NCBI GenBank assembly: GCA_015680685.1
Contig: MNCI01015768.1
Location: 3,372 to 64,277 of the forward strand
From: Gnetum montanum
Taxonomy: Eukaryota; Streptophyta; Gnetopsida; Gnetales; Gnetaceae
DNA length: 60,906 bases
Direction: 5' to 3'
Positions 37,301-47,029 of the stretch are shown here, in pieces. Under the pieces are notes generated by a model, which worked only from the letters and a program-made list of their open reading frames with translations, searched no databases and was not told the DNA's origin. Made by a program: the position numbers and the translations under genes. Positions within the stretch are counted from its first letter, which is position 1. Each line of letters starts with the position of its first letter.

Positions 37301-37494
37301 GTGGCGAGGATGATGCAAATAGAGACAACCCATAACAGCATGGAATTTTTTTTTGAAATTTTGAAATGTTGAAATTTTGTAAAAGTTTCGCAAACATTGC
37401 CAACAGGAGAAAGTTTTGAATGAAATGAAAGACCTCAGAAAGGAAATCAATTTTGCATTAACTTGTGTATCATGTAAAATTTTGATGCTTTCAT

Positions 37495-37690
37495 ATGCTA
37501 GTTTTAGGCTATTTCGGGCCATTGCGTAACATGCCAGAAGGATTATATGTTAACAAAGTAAAAAGCAACGATGCTAGTTTTAGGCCATTTCGAGCCATTG
37601 CCAAAAGAGATAGTACATTAACAAAGCAAAAAGTGATGATCTAGTTTTAGGCCATTTTGGGCTGTAGCGTAGCATGCCAGAAGGATGACA
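37495..37690. repeat. TAGTTTTAGGCCATTTCGGGCCATTG repeats at the donor side of the element 3 intron
   Basis: Three units spaced about 75 bases apart (near 37499, 37573, 37633), each followed by a spacer with TTAACAAAG. The last unit is joined to TGTAGCGTAGCATGCC, the LTR word of this element. Confidence 0.75.
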
Positions 37691-37824
37691 TGTTAACAAA
37701 GCAAAGAAGCAGTGAATGTACAAGGGATGACAACTAGGCTGGAAGCAGTAGGGTTGCTATGCTATGCGTAGCTGCCTCTTGACTTGTCGTGGGTTGATTA
37801 GAACGTGAGACCGAGGTGTTTCAC

Positions 37825-40044
37825 CAGGGCCCTCATTCACATCATCGTCCTCTGCTTGGAAGGGTAACTCAACCCATGGGTTTTCAATTTGGGAGTCGGC
37901 TCGCTAGGCTAATCCTTCTATTGGATGGTTAATGCATGCGTGAGTAGGTGCCTCACTCTCAGAGGTTGTGACCTCTGAGCCCTACTCCATGTCTATGTTA
38001 CTGATTGCTTGTGTCGCTACTTCATCACCATGGATCACCACCTCCCTACCTAGGTATGGTAAGTGGATTTCCTTGTGTATAGGTGAGGAGACAACCCTAA
38101 GTTGCCCTAACCATAATCTTCTCAAGATCAGGTTAAAACTAGGCATTTCCTCAACCACGATGAACATTGCGTCTGTGGGGAACTGGTCCCCTACTACAAA
38201 GTCTACGTGAATTGTGCCTTTCACCAGGACATGTGCCTTGTTGAAGGACCTCAGACACGATGTTGTTGTGGGTTTGATCTAGTCGACCAAACCCAACTTG
38301 TCCATAATAGGGAAGGGAATGACATTTGTGGCAGCCCCATTGTCAACGTGTACCCTTTGGACCTGGTGTTGGCTGATTCGAATTGTGATGAAGAGAGGTG
38401 TCGTAGTCACTTAAACCCCTTCAGGATCTTCCCTAATGGTGTCATCACTGAAAGTCAATTAAGGTGTTGTGGACTCCATAGGTATAGAGGGAAGCATAAC
38501 CGAATGGATCGCTTCCTCTTCTGCTGGCATGTTCTCGTCGACTGGAATCACCGTTAAGATGTAGACTAGAGCCTCATAGTGAGGTACAGATGTCATGATT
38601 AGGTCATACAAGCTCAGTGTAGCATTTTTCTAGTTTAGAGCTTGCTTGACCTGAGTGAGGGCGTCCAGAAGGTCTTGGCTACCCCCTTGTTTAACACTTT
38701 CCTCCTCTTCGATTTGTCCTAGAAGACGAATCTCCCAAGGAGAGGTGACTTCAGATCTAGGTTCAAATCCTTGTCGGTAGGGTGATGCAGGCTGCATAGT
38801 CATGTCAACCTTCATCTTTGGGGGCAAAGGTGTAGCTACAAGGGATGAAGATGTACTTCCCTTCAACGTCTTGTCCACCAAGTGGACTTCTCGCCTTGCG
38901 GGGTGAGGAGGCTGTTTAGCTTCATTGCACAAGATAGGGACTATCAAAGGCATCAGCCCCCTGATGACGAATGGAGCTAGAGGTGTTAACTGATGAGAAT
39001 GCATGGCTTCGCTAATAGGTGACACAAAGGTGGATGCCCATGGTGGGACTTTCAGGACGAATGACTAGTGTGAGCATGGGCCAACCACTGGTGGTGCTGG
39101 TGCACTATACTGAGGCACATAGACCACGAATGGCTGCCGGAGTGGCCTAGGATCATTGTCAATGCCAATAGCATTGATGACATAATCGACATTGTTGGCA
39201 TTGAGGAGATTCATGTAGACATACATAGATTGGTTTTCAGGACGTACTGGGTTGCTTTTGTCCAGCACCAGTTTTCCCTGGTCGATTAATCTTTGGATGT
39301 CATCTTGCAACACCAGAAAATAATTCATGTTGTGACCACACTGTTGGTGGTATTCACAAAATCTATCTAGCCTAAAACCCCTAGGAACTGGAGGCTCATT
39401 GGGCAGGGCCAAAGAGAGATTTCTAAGGAGCTTGCAGTAGCATTGATGTCTCATGTTTGCCTCTTCCGACATCTGCTTATGTTGGATGTATCCCACTACC
39501 AGCAGTTTCTTCAGAAGCTCTGAAGGCTTTAGAGGTAGCGGGGTGTACTTTGAGCAGTCTTTGCATTCAAAGTTGGATTTGGGTTGTGCAAATGTCTCAA
39601 GCGTAGGTGTAGTAGGTTGCGGCACGTGGCCCTGTTTAGGTGTTAGATTAGTCACAGGTATGGATAATTTCTTATTATTCTTGCTACCGCTGTTGCTACG
39701 TTTGGGCTTGGCCTCGATTTCCATAGCAACCACTGTGGTTGTTGGGGCCTTACCCTTGTCCTTTTTTGCCAAGGTGTTTTTATAAGCGATGTAGGCCGGG
39801 TCTTTGCTTCCCTCGGCCATGTCCTGTATGCTCTTAGTCTAAGTGAAAACTTGATTAAGAGAGTGAGGAGCGAGGTAGTATAGTTTAGACTTGATGAAGT
39901 CATTTATTGCACCCTTAAAGATGGCCAGCAAGTGGGCCTTCGTGATGGGCTCGCAGATTTTGTTAAGGGTTGCACTCTAACATTGAATGAACTTTTGGAT
40001 TGGTTCTAGTGGGTCTTGCTTCATGCTCATCAACTGACCTAGTT
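37825..40044 (-). pseudogene. gag-protease exon of element 3, N-terminally deleted
   Basis: One continuous frame with stops. It begins in the middle of Gag (the region equal to KFIQ-W-LNEL of element 2) directly at the LTR edge. It continues with NDFIKSKLYYL near 39905, the zinc finger RFCEYHQQCGHNMNY near 39365-39320 (the final Cys of the finger is now Tyr), QVKQALN near 38640, the protease motif VHVDNGAATNVIPF near 38345, and SFNLIL near 38135, then an acidic tail to the splice donor. The PBS, leader and about the first third of Gag are missing compared with element 2. Confidence 0.82.
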
Positions 40045-40653
40045 TGTGACACATTGAAAACGTCAGTGGCTAGAAAACACTGAGGGGTCAGTGGGCATGA
40101 TAGTTTTGACCCCGTACTCACGAGAGGACGGTGCTAGGTGTGTGCAGATACGAGACCCCCTGAATGGTTTGGTTGATCAGACAAGGACTTAATTGGTGTC
40201 TGTATAGCCTTTTGCAACATATATTTTTGAAATGGTAACGAAAATGCAAAGTAATGCTTGAAATTAAATAAAGTAGAAAAAATAATGCGAAACGTAATAA
40301 TAAGCAGAAAACAAAGTAAAATGCAATTAGAAAAATGCACCACTCTGAAGCTACAATTTTGCTCTGTCAAGATGGATATAGTCGGTTGCATAGCATGATG
40401 GAGTGCAGAGATCCCGAAGGTAACCAGGACATGTAGAGTGAAATAGATTGTGCACTTGGACATGGATTTAGGTGTTGACAATGCAGGGATTCTGCCAAGG
40501 TGGTAGAAACGGAGATAGAACAAAATGCCAGCTAAAGATGCTAACTATTTGCAGTGTTAAATAGAAAGCTTACAATGCTCAATGTTACAATACCAGAGAG
40601 AGGAGAAGTTGAAGAATTCAAATTTTTTGAACCCCTTAAATGTTGTTCGTTGG

Positions 40654-40664
40654 GGTATTTATAG
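40654..40664 (-). promoter_or_regulatory. TATA box in 5' LTR of element 3
   Basis: CTATAAATACC on the minus strand; the expected genomic promoter. Confidence 0.75.
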
Positions 40665-40904
40665 GACCAAGGGCATGCGAAGGGGGCGGTTTGGACACCA
40701 CGTGCCTTGGGCCCATGTTGACTTGCTAGTGTGGCACGTGCCATGCGTGATTGTTGGACTTGCATGACTATTGTAATTTGAGCCTGTCATGCCATAACTA
40801 TGGGCCTGCCATGCCATAATTGCATCATCAGCATCTAGAAACGTGTGCCAATGGTCCAATTAGGTGAAGTGCATTGATGTCACACAACCACCCACATGCC
40901 TTGC

Positions 40905-41325
40905 TATGCTTTGTAGCATAGCACCTTGTTGTGCTTTCTACTACATGTGTTGCATGCTTGCTACGCTACACTACGCTATGTAGCATAGCGACTGGCCTTA
41001 GCCATGAAAAATTTGTCAATTTACAGAATTTGCTTCTACGAGACTTGCAAACTTGCTGATTCCGCCCTTTGAGCTACCTTCTGTCTCTTCCGCAGGATTG
41101 CTACGCCTCGTTGCACCATGTAGCTTAGCGTAGCATAGTAGTAGACATGGTCCACCGCTTCCTAATGGAAAGGGACATTCTGAGGACTTAACGTTGGGCA
41201 AAGGGACTGGTTGTAAAGTTGTTGTCATGCTATACTACGTTACGTAGCATAGCGTAGCATCGCACTTCATTTTGCAACCATCTTCTGAAGCTTGCTACGC
41301 TACATAGCGAGGTGTAGCGTAGTAG
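40905..41325. repeat. TAGCGTAGC palindromic word cluster, 5' LTR of element 3
   Basis: The same cluster as in the partner LTR: GCTACGCTACACTACGCTAT, TTACGTAGCATAGCGTAGC and GCTACGCTACATAGCGAGG. Confidence 0.8.
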
Positions 41326-41600
41326 ACTTCATGACTTAGAAAACTTGCCAAACTATTTTGTGCATCCAAAATGCTGTTGCCAACTCCGCGCGTCATTTCT
41401 GAGCAAGTTGTCAGCTTGGCACACAACTTAGGTGGGTAGGCGGGATGATCTGTAGAGCCTATTTTCACCTAAAGTAGAAAATTTGCCGAATTGGTCAGCC
41501 TGAACTTAGAACGTTCTCCTCCTAAAGAACTACTGTGGTGCTGCGCGAATCACAAGGCCTGGTGAAGCAAGAATGACTTCGAATTTTTGGGGGTGTTTCA

Positions 41601-41605
41601 ATCAT
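41601..41605. repeat. Target site duplication of element 3, right copy
   Basis: ATCAT, identical to 25859-25863. Confidence 0.92.
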
Positions 41606-42244
41606 CCCCAAGCCAATGGTCAAGCAGAGGTAACTAATAGGAAGATTATAAAGATTCTAATAAGAACCATCAAAAAATATAGGAGAGATTAGAGCATAAA
41701 ACTCAATGACGCCCTTTGGGCCTACTGCTCAACATGGAAACTTCCAATTGGCTACTCTCCCTATGAGCTAGTGTATGAAAAATTTCAAACACTGCCAATT
41801 CAATCCAAGCTTTGTACACTCTCAACAGCTTGTGAACTAAATCTTGACCTAAGCCTATCACAAAAGGAAAGACTAATCAACCTCAACATGCTAGGTGAAA
41901 ACCAATTAGTGGCCCTTTATTTGAATGAAGTGCACAAGGCATTTAACAAACAATGACATAACCTTAGAATATGAAAAGTGAAATTTCAACTAGGAGATAA
42001 GGTCTTCTATTGGAATCCCACACATGTACCATAGAAAATAAAGTTCCAAATGTTATGGGAGGGATTTTATATAATTGACGAAACCTTTTCTTTTAAGGCC
42101 ATGACCATATACAAACCTGAGAATCCAAATAAAAAGTAGTTGGATAACATCCACTAAGTAAAACCTTTCCATGAACCCAAGCAAGCTAGTGCAAAAAATA
42201 CCTCAATGGATGGCAATCACATTCAATTTTTTGGATCTCCTCCT
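41601..42244 (+). pseudogene. Integrase of element A, C-terminal part
   Basis: The gene resumes after element 3 with HPQANGQAEVTNR, the block that carries the catalytic Glu side of integrase cores. It continues through YELVYEKFQTLPIQ to the GPY/F-type module (LWEGFYII near 42052-42075) and VKPFHEPKQAS. The stretch 41771-41956 is open for 61 codons. It is the same as 56760-57360 of B. Confidence 0.75.
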
Positions 42245-43210
42245 TCCAACTCATTTGTAGGAGAGATGGCCATCCATGCTAATCATCCATATAGCTTCTT
42301 ATTTTTTCTATTTTTTTCTTTACACATTTTTGTCTTTGTAATTTCTTTTCTTTATACCTTTTTGATTTTAAATTTATTTCCTATTTTATAGCATTTTTAC
42401 ACCATAATTAGTACATTTAAATATTTTAAACTTTATTATATATTTTACTTTGTTTTATTTGAGTGTGATTCTCAAGTTTTTGCTAATAAATGTGCTTTGT
42501 GCCAATAGGACATAATGGTGCTATAGTTATTACTAATGGTGGTTTGTTAATGTATGGTTTCTATTTTTGAATTTTTGTACCAATAGCTAAGTCATGGTTT
42601 CTTTTTTATGGAATAGGCAGTTAGTCCACGACATTCACCCATTCACAAACTCTATGGTTTTCCTTGTTTTGGAAGTTTAAGGTCCCTTTCATTAACTAAA
42701 ATTTTAATAAATTGGTGACCTTGGTAGTTTCTGAAATTGGAAAGGATTTACAGATTTGTATAGGATGTGATTTCAAGGGAATTCAATACTCTTTATACTC
42801 TTCTACTTACTTGGGTGCTTGAGTGTTTTCATAGACTTCTTACCATTCCATGTTATCCAATAATAGGAAGTTAATTAAAGTCTTTGCATGGTGTGGTTCC
42901 CATAAAAAAACAACATGATGGGAATTCAAAGAACAACCCCTAGACAAATAAATAGGCTACAAGAACTAGTTATGGGACTAGAAAGACATGTTACCCATGC
43001 TTGAAGGTCCCCTTTAACTAAGGCCCTCTCTCACTTCCTACTTCTCTTCCTCTGTCTTTATGGAATGGTGGTTGTTTTGTGGGAGAACTCTTGTATCTTG
43101 AGGGGGTGGATTAGTCTTGGAGTGGTACTATGAAGTCACTAAAAGGGGTTGGTTTTGGTTTGGACTAAGGATGGATCTTCTTAGGTCATTTTAAAAAAAA
43201 GCTCCACAAG
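42245..43210 (+). other. 3' non-coding region and PPT of element A
   Basis: There is no convincing ORF. The first 450 bases are T-rich and align with 57410-57732 of B. I see no env-like gene, which some Athila elements carry here. The last bases before the LTR, TTAAAAAAAAGCTCCACAAG (43191-43210), are the likely polypurine tract region. Confidence 0.55.
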
Positions 43211-44101
43211 TGATGAGTCATTAATTTATCAGGCCCTGACGTCAAATACCTGATGTTAGAGCCCTGATGTCAGATACCCAATGTTGGAGCCAAGAAGTAA
43301 TGTCAGATATCCAATGTCATCTCCTCTAGGTTCACCTATAAACACAACACTTGAGCACCTAGTTGAGATAGGTAATAAGCAATAGGGAAGATAGTTTTAC
43401 TTTTCACTTTTTGATAGTCTTTAATAAAGTGTTTTTATTCCTAGTGCATGCTTGCTGTGTGATGTTTGTAATCGTATGACACCTTTGTTCGAGTGTGATG
43501 TACTTGGACACATTACATGACTGGCAATAAAGATCGAGATTACTCCCATCATTGTAGCATCCACTTAGATTATTATTACTATCAATCATTAATTATTTAT
43601 TGTTTTCTTTAGTTAAATGTTTCCATTAATTATTATTTACTATTCTTGTTATTAAAGAAAATGCATACGTCTTAATCACGAGTATTTAAGTGTAAGTACT
43701 TGGTAATATAGAAGTTTATTGTTTGGCACAACCAGTGACATACACTTGATAATCCAAGAAGTAGTCTCACAAAGTCCAAGATGTATACAGGTGATTAAGG
43801 GTGGATACTCATCACACATAGGCTGGCTTAGATCTTGTTTTTCCATTGTTCATTAGCTTAATCAATTTACCTCTTTATTATCATTAGGAGCAAAGTAGAA
43901 TTAGATAACACCATATACCTCACTTTGGACTAAACCATATGTGACAAAGCTACCACTAGTCCAAGTGGAAAGATAGCAAACTATGATTAGAGCATAATGA
44001 TCTAGATGCTACAACTAGTCCCATCCACAAAATTTGACCGAATCATGCATGAAAACTTGTGATTTTTATGGTTAAGTGTAGGGGTATCTCACTACTCATC
44101 A
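43211..44101 (+). repeat. LTR shared by elements A and B
   Basis: An 891-bp LTR that starts TGATGAGTCATTAATTTATC and ends CTACTCATCA, with inverted TGATGAGT/ACTCATCA-like ends. It is preceded by the 3' region of A and followed at once by the PBS of B, and no second LTR copy lies between them. U3 contains four CTGATGTCAGATACCCAATGT-like repeats at 43237-43318. Confidence 0.8.
43335..43345 (+). promoter_or_regulatory. TATA box of the shared LTR
   Basis: CCTATAAACAC about 125 bases into the LTR on the plus strand, just after the U3 repeats. Confidence 0.6.
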
Positions 44102-44124
44102 TTGGCATCATTGTTGGGGATGGT
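44102..44124 (+). other. Primer binding site of element B
   Basis: TTGGCATCATTGTTGGGGA follows the LTR end directly; an Athila-type PBS with apparent CG losses. Confidence 0.65.
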
Positions 44125-44683
44125 GCTAGTTATCTAGATTAGTTATATTATACACAATTGCTATAAAATGGATTAACATTATATCTTTTAGAAACTATTA
44201 TCTCACATACATCATAAACCAACAACAATGTCTCTCTTACATAGAAGTGATAATGCACTGTATAGTAAACACATTCATTAGTGAACTCACGAGATATATA
44301 ATTAAGAAAATTGGAGTGACCAACCTTATGTAGGGATTTCTTATGATCATGACCACCCTGATGACACTCAAAGACTACATTCATCTAAGGTAGGCAAGCT
44401 TGGAGGAGATGACATAGGTCATAAATTAAGGAAGGCCTCCAAGCCTAAGACCTTCTTAAAACTTAGAAACAATAAATCAAAGGACCCCGAAGAATATTAT
44501 AGAAGCCATGGCAATTCTGCCAGTGCCTCATCTTCCTCTCCCCCTTTAATGTCTAGTTCTAATGAAGATGAACATAGGTATGAAGATAAAGTTTCACTAA
44601 AGGGTTAGACTAAAAATCAAATTCAAACCCATAGGAAAATTCAAAGATGTCATCGTGAACATAGAAAGCATCCTCACAATTAA

Positions 44684-45315
44684 ATGAATGGAGATAGAAA
44701 TTTCTCTCACAACTTGTTTGATGACAATGAATCCTTGTTGGCCACTAATAGGCTAATTCAGATCATAGAGGTAGTAAAGATATCTCACAAGTATCACAAA
44801 AAGATTCATCTACCTAAGTTTGACATGAATAATATTTCTAAATTTTTAGGAGGCTATAATTCACATCCACAACATCATTTACAAGCCTTCCATGATTCTT
44901 GTGCTTTCTACAACATTGAAAGTAAGTGGAAAAAGCTTAAGCTCTTTCCTAGGACACTAATTAATAAAGAAAAAGTATGGTATAGGTCATTGAGACCAAA
45001 TCAATCCGACAATGATCTACAATGCTGGAGTTATTCAATGAGAAGTACTAAACCTATGCAAGAGTATCCAATTTGAGGAGACATATCTAAGAGTGCAAGA
45101 AAGAACAACATGAATCCTTGGATAGATATTATGCCTTACTGAATAGATGCCCAGGCCATGGTTTCTCTAAGGAGAGGAAACTTTTTCACATCATAGATGG
45201 GCTTTGTAATGAAACAAGGGAGATCCTTGGGATGTATGACCTAGGGCAATTATACTGGCTCAAAGTCCATCAGATCAAAGATCTAATTGGGAATGTGGAA
45301 AAAGAAGAGGGATAG
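44684..45315 (+). pseudogene. gag of element B
   Basis: Two open pieces in different frames: 44684-45076 with IHLPKFDMNNISKF, HHLQAFHDSCAFY and KKLKLFPRTLI; then 45118-45315 with DRYYALLNRCPGHGF, HIIDGLCNETREILGMYD and GQLYWLKVHQ. They match the Gag of element C. The frame shifts between about 45010 and 45118. Confidence 0.78.
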
Positions 45316-45986
45316 ATATGCAAATGGAAGAATGTCAAAAAATATCAATGGGACTCAACTCTTTAATAGAAGGAGTTCTAGATCTATGGTAAGGAGAACA
45401 AAACCACTCTCGATAAGGTGATTCTACAACAAATCTCGTTGATACAAAAGTCTATTCATGAACTTGAAAAAAAGTTTAATATGATGTCCAAATGAATATA
45501 TGAAAATGTTACAACTCTCATTGAGACAAATGAGGAGAGGATCATGTAAAATAAGCTAGGAGATCACAATAAAAAAAAGATACAGAACTAGGAAAGCATG
45601 CAATCAGTATGCACATAAAATAGCTATCCAAAAGTGCCTGTACATAGCAACCACAAAATAGGAGGGAATCAAGTGGCTAACAGCTAACTCTAATAGCAAC
45701 ACATTATGCATGAAACCAACTAAGAGCTTAACATGTGCTTATGTCGAAGGCATGGATGAACTTGAGCAAGTTAATCACCAACTCTTTGATGATGAAGATG
45801 ATGATACTTATTGGAAAGAGTTGGTAATCCTTGATAATTTCAAGCGAAGCCCCTAGAGTTAAAAACTCTAGTAGCTGGTATGGATTATGCATTTTTAAAC
45901 AATGGAAAGATGGTTATAATCAATGCAAATATTTCTCTTGAACAAAAAGACAAGCTATTTTAAGTGGTCAACAAATGGCCAACAAC
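45316..45986 (+). other. Rest of gag and PR-RT linker of element B, with internal deletion
   Basis: The first part matches A up to about 3250 and the second part matches A from about 4640. The zinc knuckle and protease seen in A (about 1.4 kb) are therefore absent from B. No open frame of interest remains. Confidence 0.6.
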
Positions 45987-45991
45987 CTTTA
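45987..45991. repeat. Target site duplication of element C, left copy
   Basis: CTTTA; the right copy at 54664-54668 is CTTTG. The uninterrupted site in A reads CAACCTTTACTTGGTC. Confidence 0.85.
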
Positions 45992-46712
45992 TGATGAGTG
46001 GCGAGGTACACCTACACTCAACCATATGAATACAAGCATTTCATGCACAATCCTGTCAAACTCCACAGATGGACTAGTTGTGGTATCCAGACGGTTACTT
46101 GTAGATCATAGTTTGCTGTCTTCCCACCTGGACTAGTATTAGCTTTGTCACATATGGTTTAGTCCATAGTGAGGTGTATGATGTGTTCCTATACTAGTGC
46201 TACTCCTGGGGCTAATGGAATATAATATCAACTAAACTATGAGAGAGAGAGAGAGAATCTAAGCTAGCCTAAGTGCAATGAGCATTCATTCCTTAATCAT
46301 TCGTATACATCTTGGACCTCATGAATGACTACCACTGCGATTACCAAGCGCATGGCCTAAGTACACTACTGGGTTACCAAGTAGTCACACTTAAATGCTC
46401 GTGATTTAGTCGTACTCATTTTGCATTACTAGGAGATAAGGGTAGAGAGATATTAACAAAGAAATAAATAAATTAAAATAACAATTAAATCATTAAGCTA
46501 AGTGGATGCTGCAATGATGAAGTAATCTCGATATTTTTTGCTGGTCATGTGCATGTCCAAGTACGTCACACTCAAATAAGGATGTCGTACAATTACAATC
46601 ATCACACTACAGGCATGCACTGGGAGAAAAGGGTTGAGAGGAAAAACTGACGTACTAAAAATTATTGAAAACTTAAACTTCCAAAAAAATTCTCTACTAA
46701 ATTTTCCTACCT

Positions 46713-46723
46713 CTTATTTATAG
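46713..46723 (-). promoter_or_regulatory. TATA box in 3' LTR of element C
   Basis: CTATAAATAAG on the minus strand, just downstream of the palindromic array. Confidence 0.65.
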
Positions 46724-46757
46724 ATGAGGAGGCAGGCTGCGATATTGCGTCTAGGCT

Positions 46758-46825
46758 ATGATATCACGTATATGATATCACGTACGTGGTATCACATACA
46801 CGATATCATGGGTGTGATATCATAG
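46758..46825. repeat. ATGATATCACGTA palindromic array
   Basis: About five overlapping copies of ATGATATCAC, several with CGTACGTG centres, forming near-perfect palindromes. It sits in U3 at the place where the A/B LTR carries CTGATGTCAGATA repeats. Confidence 0.8.
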
Positions 46826-47029
46826 CCAACAAATTCATAACTCATCATACCCCTACAACTAAATGAAAAGTCGTCCTCGAGTTAAAGTGAGAACAAGCTC
46901 CATTGATTACATAGTGGATAGGTATGGGATTATTGACTAACGAGAATGGATTCATGCTGCAGTGTGAAATCAGAAAAAAATTGAGACACAATACAAATAA
47001 GGTAAAATAAAATCCTATACTTACAAAAT

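Larger units (their letters stand above)
33032..37333 (+). pseudogene. Antisense multi-exon gene of element 3 (unknown function)
   Basis: Clear homologue of the antisense gene in element 2, in the same intron and orientation. The first exon (MAPKTHLALARVEEAK, 33032 to about 33138) is not alike, and 33200-33700 is degraded, with two unknown bases at 33460 and 33725. Aligned parts: NTLFL and FQNPQGIVY near 33800-33865; the main exon from about 34463 to 35520 with LFGVPIDDV near 34770, YPIFRARAFPQ near 34925 and FLVVQEDG near 35158; an acidic exon from 35637; exons near 36051-36186 and 36290-36880 with ARFWTIV, REIIEQKMQMDLL and RNHKHVYKLE; and a last exon near 37201-37333. CAG-to-TAG stops are frequent. 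A 134-bp duplication disrupts an exon near 34034. Confidence 0.7.
32102..37824 (-). other. Predicted PR-RT intron of element 3 (contains antisense gene)
   Basis: Donor CCCTG|GTGAAA begins at 37824. A splice to GAGCAAG|AGATGG (exon from 32101) reads G|AG then Met, staying in the RT frame. Donor position (just after an acidic stretch behind PR) and phase (one base) equal those in element 2. Length 5.7 kb. Confidence 0.6.
25864..41600 (-). mobile_element. Tat/Ogre-like LTR retrotransposon, element 3
   Basis: A 15.7-kb element coding on the minus strand, inserted 793 bases downstream of element 2 in the integrase gene of A. In coding order: 5' LTR 41600-40045, gag-PR 40044-37825, predicted intron 37824-32102 with an antisense gene, RT to INT 32101-28632, repeats, PPT about 27460-27442, 3' LTR 27441-25864. 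It has the same plan as element 2 but clearly diverged sequence and its own LTR word (TAGCGTAGC). The leader, PBS and N-terminal gag are missing. Confidence 0.88.
40045..41600 (-). repeat. 5' LTR of element 3
   Basis: A 1556-bp partner of 25864-27441, starting TGTGACACATTG and ending GGGTGTTTCA. The word cluster is at about 40905-41325. Confidence 0.92.
708..43210 (+). mobile_element. Athila-like Ty3/gypsy element A (host of two nested elements)
   Basis: This is a degenerate plus-strand LTR retrotransposon. Its own sequence is 708-6357, 25071-25863 and 41601-43210; the rest is elements 2 and 3, inserted into the pol gene. The order LTR, PBS, gag, zinc knuckle, PR, RT, RNase H, INT fits Ty3/gypsy, and the PBS and Gag resemble the Athila group. 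Removing both insertions and one copy of each target duplication restores colinearity with element B. All genes are broken by stops and frameshifts. Its 3' LTR position is occupied by the LTR at 43211-44101, which it shares with B. The left boundary is uncertain. Confidence 0.8.
45992..46847 (-). repeat. 3' LTR of element C
   Basis: An 856-bp LTR with perfect 8-bp inverted ends TGATGAGT/ACTCATCA. It matches 53854-54663 closely (three differences in the 60 bases compared at 46141-46200). Contains a (GA)n run near 46240 and an ATGATATCACGTA palindromic array at 46758-46825, both in U3/R order as read on the minus strand. Confidence 0.92.

Noticed and set aside
42245-43210. An env-like gene in the 3' region of element A
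   Set aside because: Only short chance frames; the region is T-rich and aligns with equally non-coding sequence in B.
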